Of a stretch of 10,350 bases of DNA, positions 1 to 6,830 are shown in pieces. The notes under the pieces are model-generated. The model did not search any database and was not told the origin of the DNA. It was given only the letters and a program-made list of their open reading frames with translations. Within the stretch, counting starts at the first letter, position 1. Every line of letters begins with the position of its first letter. The DNA lies in contig MVCQ01000029.1 in NCBI GenBank assembly GCA_002059205.1, positions 1 to 10,350 on the forward strand. Reading direction: 5' to 3'. Origin of the DNA: Candidatus Latescibacteria bacterium 4484_107 (GTDB lineage: Bacteria; Latescibacterota; 4484-107). A program made the position numbers and the translations under genes.

Positions 1-540
1 CCGAAGGACCCGGTGCTTCAGATGGAGGCTGGAATCTGCCTCATTCAAGAAGGGAAGGTGGACAGCGCGCTGACCAAGCTGGATTATGCCACTCAGCGGC
101 TTTCCTCGTGCGCCTACGTCTGGGCGACCAAGTGCTGGGTGGAGGCGCAGGCTGGGGCGTACGAGGAGGCTCTAACCACGGGACAGCGTGCATTGGAGTT
201 GGATCCGAACAATGGCGCGGTACACAGTGTCCTGGGATTTATCTATGAGAAGCAGGGCAAGCGGCCGGAGGATCTGGAGCGGGCCGTCTGGTATTATCAG
301 CACTCTCTTCAATTGAACCCGCGCAATGCCGCTGTGCACAATAATCTGGGAGAGCTTCTGATACGCCAGGGAAAGTTCGAGAAGGCGGCGGAACACTTCA
401 GGCAGGCTCTTCAGATCCGACCGGACTATGCGGAATCCCATCATAATCTGGGGAACGTCCTGATGCGCGAAGGGAAGCTCAAGGAGGCCATTCTCAGTTT
501 CCGCGGACTTGTTCCAGAGGTGGATGAGGCAGGCCCCTGA
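1..540 (+). CDS. TPR-repeat protein, upstream part (partial, frameshifted)
   Basis: The frame is open at the left edge, so the true start lies outside; the first candidate start in view is GTG at 13. It encodes tandem tetratricopeptide repeats, helix-turn-helix units of about 34 residues that form protein-binding scaffolds. About five units are visible, counted from base 1: residues about 5-36, 37-70, 71-108 (with a few extra residues), 109-142 and 143 onward. The last two show the TPR signature clearly (NNLGELL, FEKAAEHF, LQIRPDYAESHHNLGNVL). The last unit breaks off at residue 167 and the frame stops at the TGA at 538-540. The next reading frame continues the same family fold, so these are two pieces of one gene. 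No catalytic domain is visible; in related proteins such repeats often follow a membrane or glycosyltransferase domain, which is outside the window. The partner and function are unknown. Confidence 0.8.
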   Translation, partial: PKDPVLQMEAGICLIQEGKVDSALTKLDYATQRLSSCAYVWATKCWVEAQAGAYEEALTTGQRALELDPNNGAVHSVLGFIYEKQGKRPEDLERAVWYYQHSLQLNPRNAAVHNNLGELLIRQGKFEKAAEHFRQALQIRPDYAESHHNLGNVLMREGKLKEAILSFRGLVPEVDEAGP

Positions 541-859
541 TCAGCCTCGGGCGATTCTAAGTACCGCCTGGCTGTTGGCCGTCTGTCCGGATGCTGACGT
601 CAGGAATGGACGGGAAGCGGTCAGGCTGGCCGAGGAGGTGTGCCGCGCCAGCGGGTATCGCAGTCCCGGAGCGCTGGGTGTGTTGGCGGCCGCCTACGCG
701 GAAGAGGGACGATATGAAGAGGCCGTGCGGTATGCCGAGCGGGCCTTTGAGATGGCAAAGGCGGGTGGAGGGAACAAGTTGGCGCATCAGATAGAGGCAC
801 AACTCAAGCTGTACAAGGCCCATCGGTCGTATCGGATGCGGCCAGAACGGAACCGATGA
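509..859 (+). CDS. TPR-repeat protein, C-terminal part in the shifted frame
   Basis: This frame overlaps the end of the upstream TPR frame and continues it. FQRWMRQAPDQ fits TPR consensus positions 24 to 34 (F24, P32), and is followed by a degenerate unit STAWLLAVCPDADVRNGREAV and a further one around LAAAYAEEGRYEEAVRYAERAFEMA. The WLLAVCPDA..RNG..AV.LAE pattern is, in my experience, the usual C-terminal end of long bacterial TPR proteins. The protein ends in a basic tail (RMRPERNR). The TTG at 509 or ATG at 524 would be the only starts, neither has a good ribosome site, and the segment makes sense only as the continuation of the upstream frame. It may be a true pseudogene or a sequencing or assembly indel. 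It converges on the DUF1573 gene. Confidence 0.7.
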   Translation: MFQRWMRQAPDQPRAILSTAWLLAVCPDADVRNGREAVRLAEEVCRASGYRSPGALGVLAAAYAEEGRYEEAVRYAERAFEMAKAGGGNKLAHQIEAQLKLYKAHRSYRMRPERNR

Positions 860-895
860 GGTCAGCCACACAGAAAAAAACCAAAAGCACTGGGA

Positions 896-921
896 CACGG
901 ATAGCACGGATTTACACGGAT
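896..921. repeat. Three direct copies of CACGGAT
   Basis: CACGGAT occurs at 896-902, 905-911 and 915-921, with 9- and 10-base spacing. It lies just after the TPR stop codon, in the gap between two convergent genes. It reads as ATCCGTG on the other strand. No function can be read from it. Confidence 0.7.
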
Positions 922-966
922 CAAACAACGATGCTGTAAATGGAAAACTGAACAAGCTTTAGGGTA

Positions 967-992
967 GGTTCGGGATTTTGTAATCCCGAACC
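967..992. repeat. Perfect 11-bp hairpin between convergent genes
   Basis: GGTTCGGGATT (967-977) is the exact reverse complement of AATCCCGAACC (982-992), with the 4-base loop TTGT. A second weaker hairpin follows: CCCAC at 1001-1005 with GTGGG at 1017-1021. It sits between the TPR gene (plus, ending 859) and the DUF1573 gene (minus, ending 1072), where a two-way transcription stop would be expected. No T-tract follows on either strand, so it is not a standard intrinsic terminator. It could be a 3'-end protecting structure or one copy of a dispersed palindromic repeat. The rest of the 860-1071 gap shows no gene. Confidence 0.7.
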
Positions 993-1071
993 CATTGCAA
1001 CCCACGAATTAAAGTTGTGGGCTTCCGGCCGCCCGGTTGCTTCTTTGAGGATATGATTTTCGGAGAGGCTC

Positions 1072-2130
1072 TTATTCCTCAATGCGCCCAACCACCGAGA
1101 TTTCAACAAAAGGGTCTTCCGGATAATTGGTGCGTATGATCACCTTTCCTCTGACCGAAACCGGTTTGGTATCCGGCTTCAGCCTCAGATCAATGCGATA
1201 TTGGGCGCCGGGCCTCAACTCCACCACGTTGGCTGTAAATATCCCCGTAAGATCCTTCACTGCTTCGATCCGAAGATTCTTCTTCCCCTTCTTCCACACG
1301 AATACCTGGCGCACGTAAGAGGTGTCCTTCCGGGATACCCGGATCGGAAGGGATCTCGGGGCGGCTATGAGATCGCCCCGAACGTCCGCGCGGACCCCCA
1401 CCGAGACCGTGGGTTGGATTTTGCTGGTCGTGGAGATCGTAACTTGCTCCAGGAGCGAACCGATCCGTGCCTCGGGAGTAAGGCCGATCCGCACCATATC
1501 CTCTCCGGCATCTTCTTTTGCGCGCGGCATCACCTCCGCTTTCAGCGCGGGCGATGAGACCTTCGCCTCCGTCACAAACAGCTTCGGGTTCGTGGGAAAT
1601 TTTACGCGCACAGCTCTCCAAAGCCGAACGGCCTCCTCCCTTTTCCCATCCGGGATCGCATTGTCCAACGCCGCTTTGTCTATCTGACCAAATGCGATGC
1701 GACGCGGAGTGACTTCCACTTCCGACCACACGATTCCGGAGAAGGAGAGCGTCACCTTCGGGGTGTCCGGATCGTTGGACCACACCGTTACCGTCTTGTG
1801 CGGTTTCCCCTGAAAACCGTTCGAGTTGAACGTGACACGGATATCGCCTTTTTCCCCCGGAGCGACCCGCTTCTCGGATACCAATGCTGCCGTGCATCCG
1901 CAGCTTGTGCGCACGTTCTCGATAATCAGGGTATCCGTGCCTGCATTACGAAAATGGTAATGAATCTCCGTTTTCTCTCCCTCCACAAGCCTTCCGAAGT
2001 CGGCCGTTTGCGTCTCGAATTGGATATCCGGTTCGCGCATTTTGGCCCAAGCCGAAAGGCCGGGCCATGTGAGAAAAAGGGCGGCCACGATCAAGACCTG
2101 TTTTCCAAGCCAGAATTTTTTGCTGTACAT
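1072..2130 (-). CDS. Exported DUF1573-domain protein
   Basis: The protein has 352 residues from the chosen start. Residues 1-30 look like a signal peptide: MYSKKFWLGK, a hydrophobic stretch (QVLIVAALFLTWPGL), then a possible AWA cleavage site before residue 30. Residues about 35-135 are a DUF1573 domain, an immunoglobulin-like fold, with the hallmark TSCGCTAA (residues 76-82), PGEKGDIRVTFNSNGFQGK and WSNDPDTP. The C-terminal part ends in IIRTNYPEDPFVEISVVGRI, resembling a second, degenerate unit of the same kind. It is thus likely a secreted or periplasmic beta-sandwich protein; the family has no firm biochemical role. A longer frame to 2253 exists, but the ATG at 2130 has AAGGGAG 8 bases upstream (2139-2145) and opens directly into the signal peptide. 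A second in-frame ATG at 2148 has a weaker leader. The pnp terminator upstream implies its own promoter, but I see no clear -10/-35 pair. Confidence 0.85.
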   Translation of the reverse strand: MYSKKFWLGKQVLIVAALFLTWPGLSAWAKMREPDIQFETQTADFGRLVEGEKTEIHYHFRNAGTDTLIIENVRTSCGCTAALVSEKRVAPGEKGDIRVTFNSNGFQGKPHKTVTVWSNDPDTPKVTLSFSGIVWSEVEVTPRRIAFGQIDKAALDNAIPDGKREEAVRLWRAVRVKFPTNPKLFVTEAKVSSPALKAEVMPRAKEDAGEDMVRIGLTPEARIGSLLEQVTISTTSKIQPTVSVGVRADVRGDLIAAPRSLPIRVSRKDTSYVRQVFVWKKGKKNLRIEAVKDLTGIFTANVVELRPGAQYRIDLRLKPDTKPVSVRGKVIIRTNYPEDPFVEISVVGRIEE

Positions 2131-2138
2131 GGAGCATG

Positions 2139-2145
2139 CTCCCTT
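2139..2145 (-). promoter_or_regulatory. Ribosome binding site deciding the DUF1573 start
   Basis: On the minus strand AAGGGAG lies 8 bases before the ATG at 2130. This favours that start over the in-frame ATG at 2148 and over the long N-terminal extension to 2253, whose extra residues are basic, polar and unlike a signal peptide. Confidence 0.6.
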
Positions 2146-2191
2146 CATTGGAATTTTCCCGCGAGACATCAAGGACGTCCCTTTTCGCAGC

Positions 2192-2215
2192 TTTTCTCCG
2201 CGCCTCTGTGTCTCC
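2192..2215 (-). repeat. Degenerate 8-base repeat in the DUF1573 leader
   Basis: Reading the minus strand, GGAGACAC, AGAGGCGC and GGAGAAAA follow one another in exact 8-base register. The repeat lies in the untranslated region between the pnp terminator and the DUF1573 start. The function is unknown. Confidence 0.5.
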
Positions 2216-2257
2216 GGGCGTGTTTTTTTCCTGCGGTTGTTCCCACACCCCAAGCCA

Positions 2258-2293
2258 CAAAAAGAGCCTACCGAATTGCTGCATTCGATAGGC
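2258..2293 (-). terminator. Intrinsic terminator after pnp
   Basis: On the minus strand GCCTATCGAAT (2293-2283) pairs with ATTCGGTAGGC (2276-2266) to give an 11-bp stem with one T-G wobble and a 6-base loop GCAGCA. It is followed at once by TCTTTTTGTGG. The stem-plus-T-tract begins 38 bases after the pnp stop codon. It should end the infB-pnp transcript and separate it from the DUF1573 gene. Confidence 0.85.
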
Positions 2294-2331
2294 CATTTCT
2301 GCGAATTTTGATTCCATCTACACTCCGACGC

Positions 2332-4464
2332 CTATCGGCGCGTCCGGCGGTTCCCCCCGCGATCTCCCCCGGCTTTTCCCGATCCCTCCGGCCGGTCGAG
2401 CAGGGCCTTGCGACTGAGCTTGATCTTGCCCTGATCGTCTATTCCGATGACCTTCACCTGCACTTCGTCGCCTTCGTTGAGGACGTCTTCCACCTTTTCC
2501 ACCCGGTGGTATTCCAACTCGGAGATGTGCACCAATCCCTCCTTGCCCGGAAGGATCTCCACGAACGCTCCGAAGGGCATCACGCGCTTGACTGTGCCGG
2601 TATAAGTCTTGTTCACCTCCGCCTCCTCGACGATGGACTGGACCCACGCCAATGCTTTCTCGCCGGCCTCGGGATCTACCGAGCCGATGGTGACGGTGCC
2701 GTCGTCCTCGATGTTTACGGTCGCGCCGGTGCTTTCCGTGATCGCCCGAATCACCTTCCCGCCGGGACCGATCACCGCGCCGATCTGGCTTTGCTTGACC
2801 TTCATCGAGAGGATTCTCGGTGCAAAACGCGACAACTCCGCTCGAGGTTCCGACATCGTCCGGTCCATCTCATCCAGCACGTGCAGACGGGCTTCCCGAC
2901 CCTTTCGAAGCGCCTCTTCGATGATGGGAAGATCAATGCCGCGAAGCTTGATGTCCATCTGGATCGCGGTGATTCCTTCGCGCGTGCCAGCCACCTTGAA
3001 ATCCATGTCCCCGAGATGATCCTCGATGCCCAGCATGTCCGTCAGCAACAACGATCGTTCTCCGTCCTGAATCAGCCCGATGGAGACGCCGGCCACCGGC
3101 GCCTTTATGGGCACGCCCGCATCCATCAGAGAAAGTATCCCGGCGCACACGGTCGCCTGCGAGGAGGAGGCGTTGGATTCTAATATGTCCGATACGATCC
3201 GGATGGTATAGGGAAACAGCTCGTCGTTGGGGATAACAGGCTGAATGGCGCGCTCCGCCAAGGCACCGTGTCCGATTTCCCGCCGTCCCGGCCCCCGAAT
3301 GGGCTTCACTTCGCCCACGCTAAACGGAGGGAAGTTGTAATGAAGCATATAGTTTTTCCACGATTGGCCTTCCAGAGTCTCGATTTTCTGCTCGTCCATC
3401 TTCGTGCCGAGAGTGGTCACGGCAAGGCTCTGGGTTTGCCCTCGTGTGAAGATGGCCGAGCCGTGCGTCCGGGGCAGGACCCCCACTTCGCACGTAATCG
3501 AACGGATATCGTCCACCGCACGGCCATCAATGCGTCGTCCTTCCTCCAGGATCATCCGGCGAAGCTCGTGTTTCTCGATCTCATCGAGCGCGTTTTTGAT
3601 CTCCTGCTCCCGTTCCGGATAGTCCTCAACTAGCATCGCGGCGACTTCCTCCCCAACGAGATCCATAGCGGCCTTTTGCTCCTGCTTGTCCTGAATCCGG
3701 TACGCGGCGGCGATCCGATCCTGCGCAGCTCGTTCCACGGCGCTTCGGAGTTGAGGATCATCCTTGATCTCCGGGGGAGCCTGTTTCGTCTTTCCGCACG
3801 CCCGCACCAATTCCTCCTGAAGCTCGGAGATGCGCTTGATTTCCTTCATAGCCATCCGAACCGCTTCCGCGACGGGCTCTTCGGATACCTCCTGAAGCCC
3901 CGCTTCCATCATGGTGATTTGATCCGCGTGGCCCGCCACCACGATATCTCCTCGGCTTTCCTCCCGTTGCGCAAACGTGGGATTGAGGAGCAGTCCGTCG
4001 TCCGTCACCCCGATCCGCACCGCGCTGGTGGACAGATCGAAGGGGATCGAGGAAATCCGGAGCGCCGCGGAGGCTCCGATGATTCCCAGGACATCCGCGT
4101 CGTTCTCCTGATCCGACGAGAGGACCATCACCATAATCTGCACTTCGTCCATGTATCCTTCCGGAAACAGTGGACGAATCGGGCGGTCAATCAAGCGGCA
4201 GGTCAACGTTTCCTTCTCCGTAGGCCGTCCCTCCCGCCGGAAGAAACTCCCCGGAATTTTCCCGGCCGCGTACATCTTTTCCCGAAAATCCACAAACAAC
4301 GGAAAAAAACCGCGGTCGTCCTTCGGTTTCACGGACACGACCGTCGCCAGCAGCACCGTATCCGCATACTGCACCCACACCGCCCCGTCGGCCTGTCGGG
4401 CCACACGTCCCGACTCCAATGACAGGATCCGACCTCCCAATTCCATTTGTACCCGATGCGTCAT
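2332..4464 (-). CDS. pnp: Polyribonucleotide nucleotidyltransferase (PNPase)
   Basis: The protein has 710 residues, the normal length. PNPase is the phosphorolytic 3'-5' exoribonuclease of the RNA degradosome; it releases nucleoside diphosphates and can run in reverse to add tails. Domain order is standard: first RNase PH domain (about 1-225, with FVDFREKMYAAGKIPGSFFRREG), all-helical linker (about 235-305), second RNase PH domain (about 308-540), KH domain (about 550-610, IGPGGKVIRAI) and S1 domain (about 619-690, GTVKRVMPFGAFVEI). The active site is intact: SSS at 433-435, and D482, D488 and K490 in EDHLGDMDFK, matching the E. coli residues S438/S439, D486, D492 and K494. The tail is short, Gly/Arg-rich and basic. 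The ATG at 4464 has AGAGGA 7 bases upstream (4472-4477). It is the last gene of the operon, 124 bases after rpsO, the same order as in E. coli. Confidence 0.97.
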   Translation of the reverse strand: MTHRVQMELGGRILSLESGRVARQADGAVWVQYADTVLLATVVSVKPKDDRGFFPLFVDFREKMYAAGKIPGSFFRREGRPTEKETLTCRLIDRPIRPLFPEGYMDEVQIMVMVLSSDQENDADVLGIIGASAALRISSIPFDLSTSAVRIGVTDDGLLLNPTFAQREESRGDIVVAGHADQITMMEAGLQEVSEEPVAEAVRMAMKEIKRISELQEELVRACGKTKQAPPEIKDDPQLRSAVERAAQDRIAAAYRIQDKQEQKAAMDLVGEEVAAMLVEDYPEREQEIKNALDEIEKHELRRMILEEGRRIDGRAVDDIRSITCEVGVLPRTHGSAIFTRGQTQSLAVTTLGTKMDEQKIETLEGQSWKNYMLHYNFPPFSVGEVKPIRGPGRREIGHGALAERAIQPVIPNDELFPYTIRIVSDILESNASSSQATVCAGILSLMDAGVPIKAPVAGVSIGLIQDGERSLLLTDMLGIEDHLGDMDFKVAGTREGITAIQMDIKLRGIDLPIIEEALRKGREARLHVLDEMDRTMSEPRAELSRFAPRILSMKVKQSQIGAVIGPGGKVIRAITESTGATVNIEDDGTVTIGSVDPEAGEKALAWVQSIVEEAEVNKTYTGTVKRVMPFGAFVEILPGKEGLVHISELEYHRVEKVEDVLNEGDEVQVKVIGIDDQGKIKLSRKALLDRPEGSGKAGGDRGGNRRTRR

Positions 4465-4490
4465 TCGATCATCCTCTCTTCTTTCTTACG

Positions 4491-4530
4491 TTGGTGATTG
4501 GTGATTGGTGATTGGTGGTTGGTGATTGGG
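4491..4530. repeat. Heptamer tandem repeat TTGGTGA
   Basis: TTGGTGA is repeated in exact 7-base register from 4491: units at 4491, 4498, 4505 and 4519, one variant TTGGTGG at 4512, then a partial unit to 4530. On the transcribed (minus) strand it reads TCACCAA. It lies between rpsO and pnp. Confidence 0.9.
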
Positions 4531-4549
4531 TCGCAAAGTACGAATTTCC

Positions 4550-4574
4550 ACTCACCATTCACTACTCACCATTC
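4550..4574. repeat. Second heptamer-based repeat, inverted relative to the first
   Basis: ACTCACCATTC occurs twice (4550-4560 and 4564-4574), 14 bases apart, with ATTCACT filling the register. The motif TCACC is on the plus strand here but on the minus strand in the array at 4491-4530. The two arrays therefore face each other around an approximately 19-base centre and can pair in the rpsO-pnp mRNA, for example GGTGAGTGG with CCAATCACC. Confidence 0.75.
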
Positions 4575-4588
4575 GCTTCTTTCTTGGA

Positions 4589-4858
4589 TCAGCGTCTGAG
4601 CCCGAGCGTTGCGATCAACGCCCTGTAAGCCATGACGTCTTTCCGTGTCAGATAGTTCAGGAGCCGCCGCCGCTGTCCCACCATCTTCAGCAAGCCCCTC
4701 CGGGTATGGTGGTCTTTCTTGTGCGTCCGGAGGTGCTCCGTCAATTGGCGGATCCGCTCGGTCAGCAGCGCCACCTGAACCTCTGTAACACCCGAGTCTT
4801 TCTCGTTTTTTCCGAATTCCTTCATGATTTCGATCTTCTTTTCCTTTGTCAACGGCAT
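4589..4858 (-). CDS. rpsO: 30S ribosomal protein S15
   Basis: The protein has 89 residues, the standard length. S15 is a primary 16S rRNA-binding protein that binds the central domain three-way junction and helps recruit S6 and S18. Family hallmarks are all present: GVTEVQVALLTERI (residues about 23-36), LTEHLRTHKKDHHTRRGLLKMVGQRRRLLNYL (about 39-70) and the C-terminal YRALIATLGLRR. The start is firm: AAAGGAG at 4865-4871 lies 6 bases before the ATG. The gene lies between ribF (84 bases upstream) and pnp (124 bases downstream), the usual order. In many bacteria S15 represses its own mRNA by binding a leader structure; the short leader here has candidate hairpins, described separately. Confidence 0.97.
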   Translation of the reverse strand: MPLTKEKKIEIMKEFGKNEKDSGVTEVQVALLTERIRQLTEHLRTHKKDHHTRRGLLKMVGQRRRLLNYLTRKDVMAYRALIATLGLRR

Positions 4859-4864
4859 CGTTTT

Positions 4865-4878
4865 CTCCTTTCGGGGAG
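4865..4878 (-). promoter_or_regulatory. Hairpin sequestering the rpsO ribosome binding site
   Basis: On the minus strand CTCC (4878-4875) can pair with the GGAG (4868-4865) of the rpsO Shine-Dalgarno sequence across the 6-base loop CCGAAA. The stem is only 4 bp, so it would need help from a bound protein, plausibly S15, to block initiation. This is an inference from position and complementarity. Confidence 0.35.
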
Positions 4879-4884
4879 TCCTTT

Positions 4885-4940
4885 GTCATTCGTCATCGGT
4901 CATTAGGGGAAAGGGTTTGGCACTAATGCCCAATGACCAT
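4885..4940. repeat. Heptamer repeat with inverted partner in the rpsO leader
   Basis: GTCATTC (4885), GTCATCG (4892) and GTCATTA (4899) form three heptamers in exact register. GGTCATT (4898-4904) is the reverse complement of AATGACC (4932-4938), and CATTAG can also pair with CTAATG inside the same region, giving two mutually exclusive folds. It fills the 84-base gap between ribF and rpsO and would lie in the rpsO leader RNA. Confidence 0.7.
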
Positions 4941-4942
4941 TC

Positions 4943-5866
4943 TTATGGATGTAAAAGCGCTCTCGCTCGTGCAATATCCTGCGCGATCTGCTCGGATAAG
5001 GCTTCCGGATGGTCGAATTGTTTTTCTTCCCGTATTTTCTCAACGAGCTTGCCAGAAACGGTTGCTCCGTAAACGGTGTCCCTGAAATCCAGGAGGTGCA
5101 CCTCGATAGCACGTCCTGCCCGGAAACTGGGCCGGACTCCGATATTCATCACCGCCGGAAAACGCGCGCCGTCCATTTCGGCCCACATGGCATACACCCC
5201 GTCAGCGGGAAGGAGCTTTCTGGGATGATCTATGCTCAGATTCGCGGTGGGAAACCCGAGCCCGCGTCCCCGACCGTCTCCGCGGATCACCTTTCCGGTC
5301 ATGCTGTAAGGTCGTCCTAACAAGCGGGCCGCCTCCGCAACACGCCCCTCACGGATCAATCGCCGGATGCGGGTGCTGCTGACCGGAGCGCCGTCCACGA
5401 TCAGAGAAGGGACCGCATCCACCTCGAATCCGAATTGCTCTCCAAAACGTTTCAGGGACCGAACATTCCCGGAACGTCCCCGACCGAATGCGTGGTTGGT
5501 TCCGAGCACCACCGCTTCGGCTCCGATTCCGTCCACTAAAATTTTCCGCACAAACTCCCCGGCATCCAACCGGGCCATCTCTGCATCGAAGGGAAGGAAA
5601 AGGGTCTCATCTATCCCTTTCTTCTCCAAGAGCGCTATCCGCTCCGTCTTTGTGGTCAGCAAAAAGGGAGCCGATTCCGGTGCCACCACCGTCTGTGGAT
5701 GCGGCTCGAACGTCAGCACCACACTTGTACCGTTTCGGACTTTCGTCTTGCGGCGCACCTCCCGCAAGATTTCCTGATGTCCTAAATGAACGCCGTCGTA
5801 CGTGCCCACCGTGACTACGGGATGGTCGAGGGAGGGCAGGGAGTCTATGTGGTCTATGATCTTCAT
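4943..5866 (-). CDS. ribF: Bifunctional riboflavin kinase / FMN adenylyltransferase
   Basis: The protein has 307 residues, usual for the family. It phosphorylates riboflavin to FMN and adenylylates FMN to FAD. The N-terminal FAD synthetase domain shows TVGTYDGVHLGH (residues 19-30, the nucleotidyltransferase HxGH-type motif), LTFEPHP (51-57), LGTNHAFGRGRSG (121-133) and the SSTRIR signature (163-168). The C-terminal flavokinase domain shows GLGFPTANL (202-210), DGVYAMW, VMNIGVRPSF (239-248) and EVHLLDF (255-261). The start at 5866 is chosen because the family begins about 20 residues before the GxxDGxHxGH motif. A longer frame from a GTG at 5926 would add 20 unconserved residues encoded by simple repeat DNA and would overlap truB. 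Neither start has a clear Shine-Dalgarno, so translation may depend on coupling to truB 46 bases upstream. Confidence 0.95.
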   Translation of the reverse strand: MKIIDHIDSLPSLDHPVVTVGTYDGVHLGHQEILREVRRKTKVRNGTSVVLTFEPHPQTVVAPESAPFLLTTKTERIALLEKKGIDETLFLPFDAEMARLDAGEFVRKILVDGIGAEAVVLGTNHAFGRGRSGNVRSLKRFGEQFGFEVDAVPSLIVDGAPVSSTRIRRLIREGRVAEAARLLGRPYSMTGKVIRGDGRGRGLGFPTANLSIDHPRKLLPADGVYAMWAEMDGARFPAVMNIGVRPSFRAGRAIEVHLLDFRDTVYGATVSGKLVEKIREEKQFDHPEALSEQIAQDIARARALLHP

Positions 5867-5881
5867 GGCGATGGGTGAACC

Positions 5882-5907
5882 GATTTCAGATTGAAAATTT
5901 GCAATTC
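5882..5907. repeat. Degenerate heptamer repeat in the truB-ribF gap
   Basis: ATT recurs in exact 7-base register at 5883, 5890, 5897 and 5904, within units such as CAGATTG and GCAATTC. It occupies most of the 46-base gap between truB and ribF. Confidence 0.6.
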
Positions 5908-5912
5908 GCAGG

Positions 5913-6794
5913 TTACACAAAGACACAGACCGGCTTCAGAACTTCTCCGCATTGTGCTATACCGAGAAAATCCCCGTCCGCTCCGATGACTCGCGCGGTT
6001 TCCTCGCCATCCCTGTGTTCCAGAATATCCCACCGATGCACCGATGCTCCGTTTCGGAAGCGTTTTTCTTCGATTCGCGATAGCTGCACCCGAAGGAGGG
6101 GACTCAATGCCTCGTCCATGGAAAGCACTTTCCGGCTTATCGTGCCGTCTTCCACGCAGGAAGCCACTTGATTCAGGGTCAAACTTTGGGCGTCGGTGAA
6201 CCGTCCGCATCGCGTCCGCCGCAATGCGGTAAGATGTGCCCCCGTGCATAGCCGTTCCCCGATATCGTGGGCCAGCGCGCGGATATAGGTTCCCTTCGAG
6301 CAGACGACCCGGATGCGGAGGATCGGCGTCCGGTAACTCAGGATGTTCAATTCGGAAATGGTCACTGCTCTCGGCTTTCGGGTAATTTCCAGCCCTTTCC
6401 GCGCCAGTTCATAGAGTTTTTTTCCGGATACCTTCACTGCGGAGAACATCGGAGGAAGCTGCTGAATTTGTCTCCGGAAGGGCTCGCACGCGGCTTCGAG
6501 CTCCTCTATCGTGAACTCCGGCACTTCCTTGCTCTCTATAACCTCGCCTTCCGCATCGAACGTATCTGTGGATACACCCAATCGGATCTCTGCGGTATAA
6601 GCCTTCTCTCCGTCGTCTAAGAAACGAATAATTCGGGTAGCCCGCCCCAGGCAGACGACCAATACCCCGACGGCCATCGGATCGAGCGTGCCGGTATGTC
6701 CCACCTTCTTTTGGTGGAAAAGTTTCCGAATGCGGGCAACGACATCGTGCGACGTCCAGCCCTGCTCCTTATCCACGATGAGAACGCCGTCCAT
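5913..6794 (-). CDS. truB: tRNA pseudouridine(55) synthase
   Basis: The protein has 293 residues. TruB isomerises U55 in the T-loop of nearly all tRNAs to pseudouridine and also acts as a tRNA-folding chaperone. The N-terminal block GVLIVDKEQGWTSHDVV (3-19) and KVGHTGTLDPMAVGVL (30-45) carry the catalytic aspartate, D38 in GTLDP. KAYTAEIRLG (64-73) holds the active-site tyrosine Y66, PPMFSAVKVSGKKLYELARKG (115-135) is the substrate-binding block, and CSKGTYIRALAHDIG (165-179) carries the conserved arginine. The last 60 or so residues form the C-terminal RNA-binding region (VIGADGDFLGIAQ). The ATG at 6794 has GAGG 5 bases upstream (6800-6803). It follows rbfA after a 129-base gap filled by an inverted heptamer repeat; a DHH-family phosphoesterase gene often found at this position in other phyla is absent. 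Confidence 0.97.
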   Translation of the reverse strand: MDGVLIVDKEQGWTSHDVVARIRKLFHQKKVGHTGTLDPMAVGVLVVCLGRATRIIRFLDDGEKAYTAEIRLGVSTDTFDAEGEVIESKEVPEFTIEELEAACEPFRRQIQQLPPMFSAVKVSGKKLYELARKGLEITRKPRAVTISELNILSYRTPILRIRVVCSKGTYIRALAHDIGERLCTGAHLTALRRTRCGRFTDAQSLTLNQVASCVEDGTISRKVLSMDEALSPLLRVQLSRIEEKRFRNGASVHRWDILEHRDGEETARVIGADGDFLGIAQCGEVLKPVCVFV

Positions 6795-6830
6795 TCAAGC
6801 CTCAATCAAATTACACCGCAAAGAACTTCA

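Noticed and set aside
532..541. CCC TGA T at the end of the first TPR frame, resembling a +1 programmed frameshift site of the antizyme type
   Set aside because: The shifted frame already fits the TPR consensus from base 512, before this site. Shifting only at CCC would leave 11 instead of 7 residues between F24 and P32.
1798..3183. Long plus-strand open frame of 461 codons
   Set aside because: It runs antisense across DUF1573, its leader, the terminator and pnp. The product is low-complexity His/Arg/Leu-rich, matches no family I know, and is explained by codon bias of the genes on the minus strand.
3676..4422. Plus-strand open frame of 248 codons
   Set aside because: It lies wholly antisense to intact pnp, has no ribosome site and no recognisable domain.
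4491..4530. Possible CRISPR-like array
   Set aside because: Units are 7 bases with no spacers, and no cas genes are present.
5867..5926. Upstream GTG start for ribF giving 327 residues
   Set aside because: The added 20 residues are encoded by simple repeat DNA, are not family-like, overlap truB and have no ribosome site.
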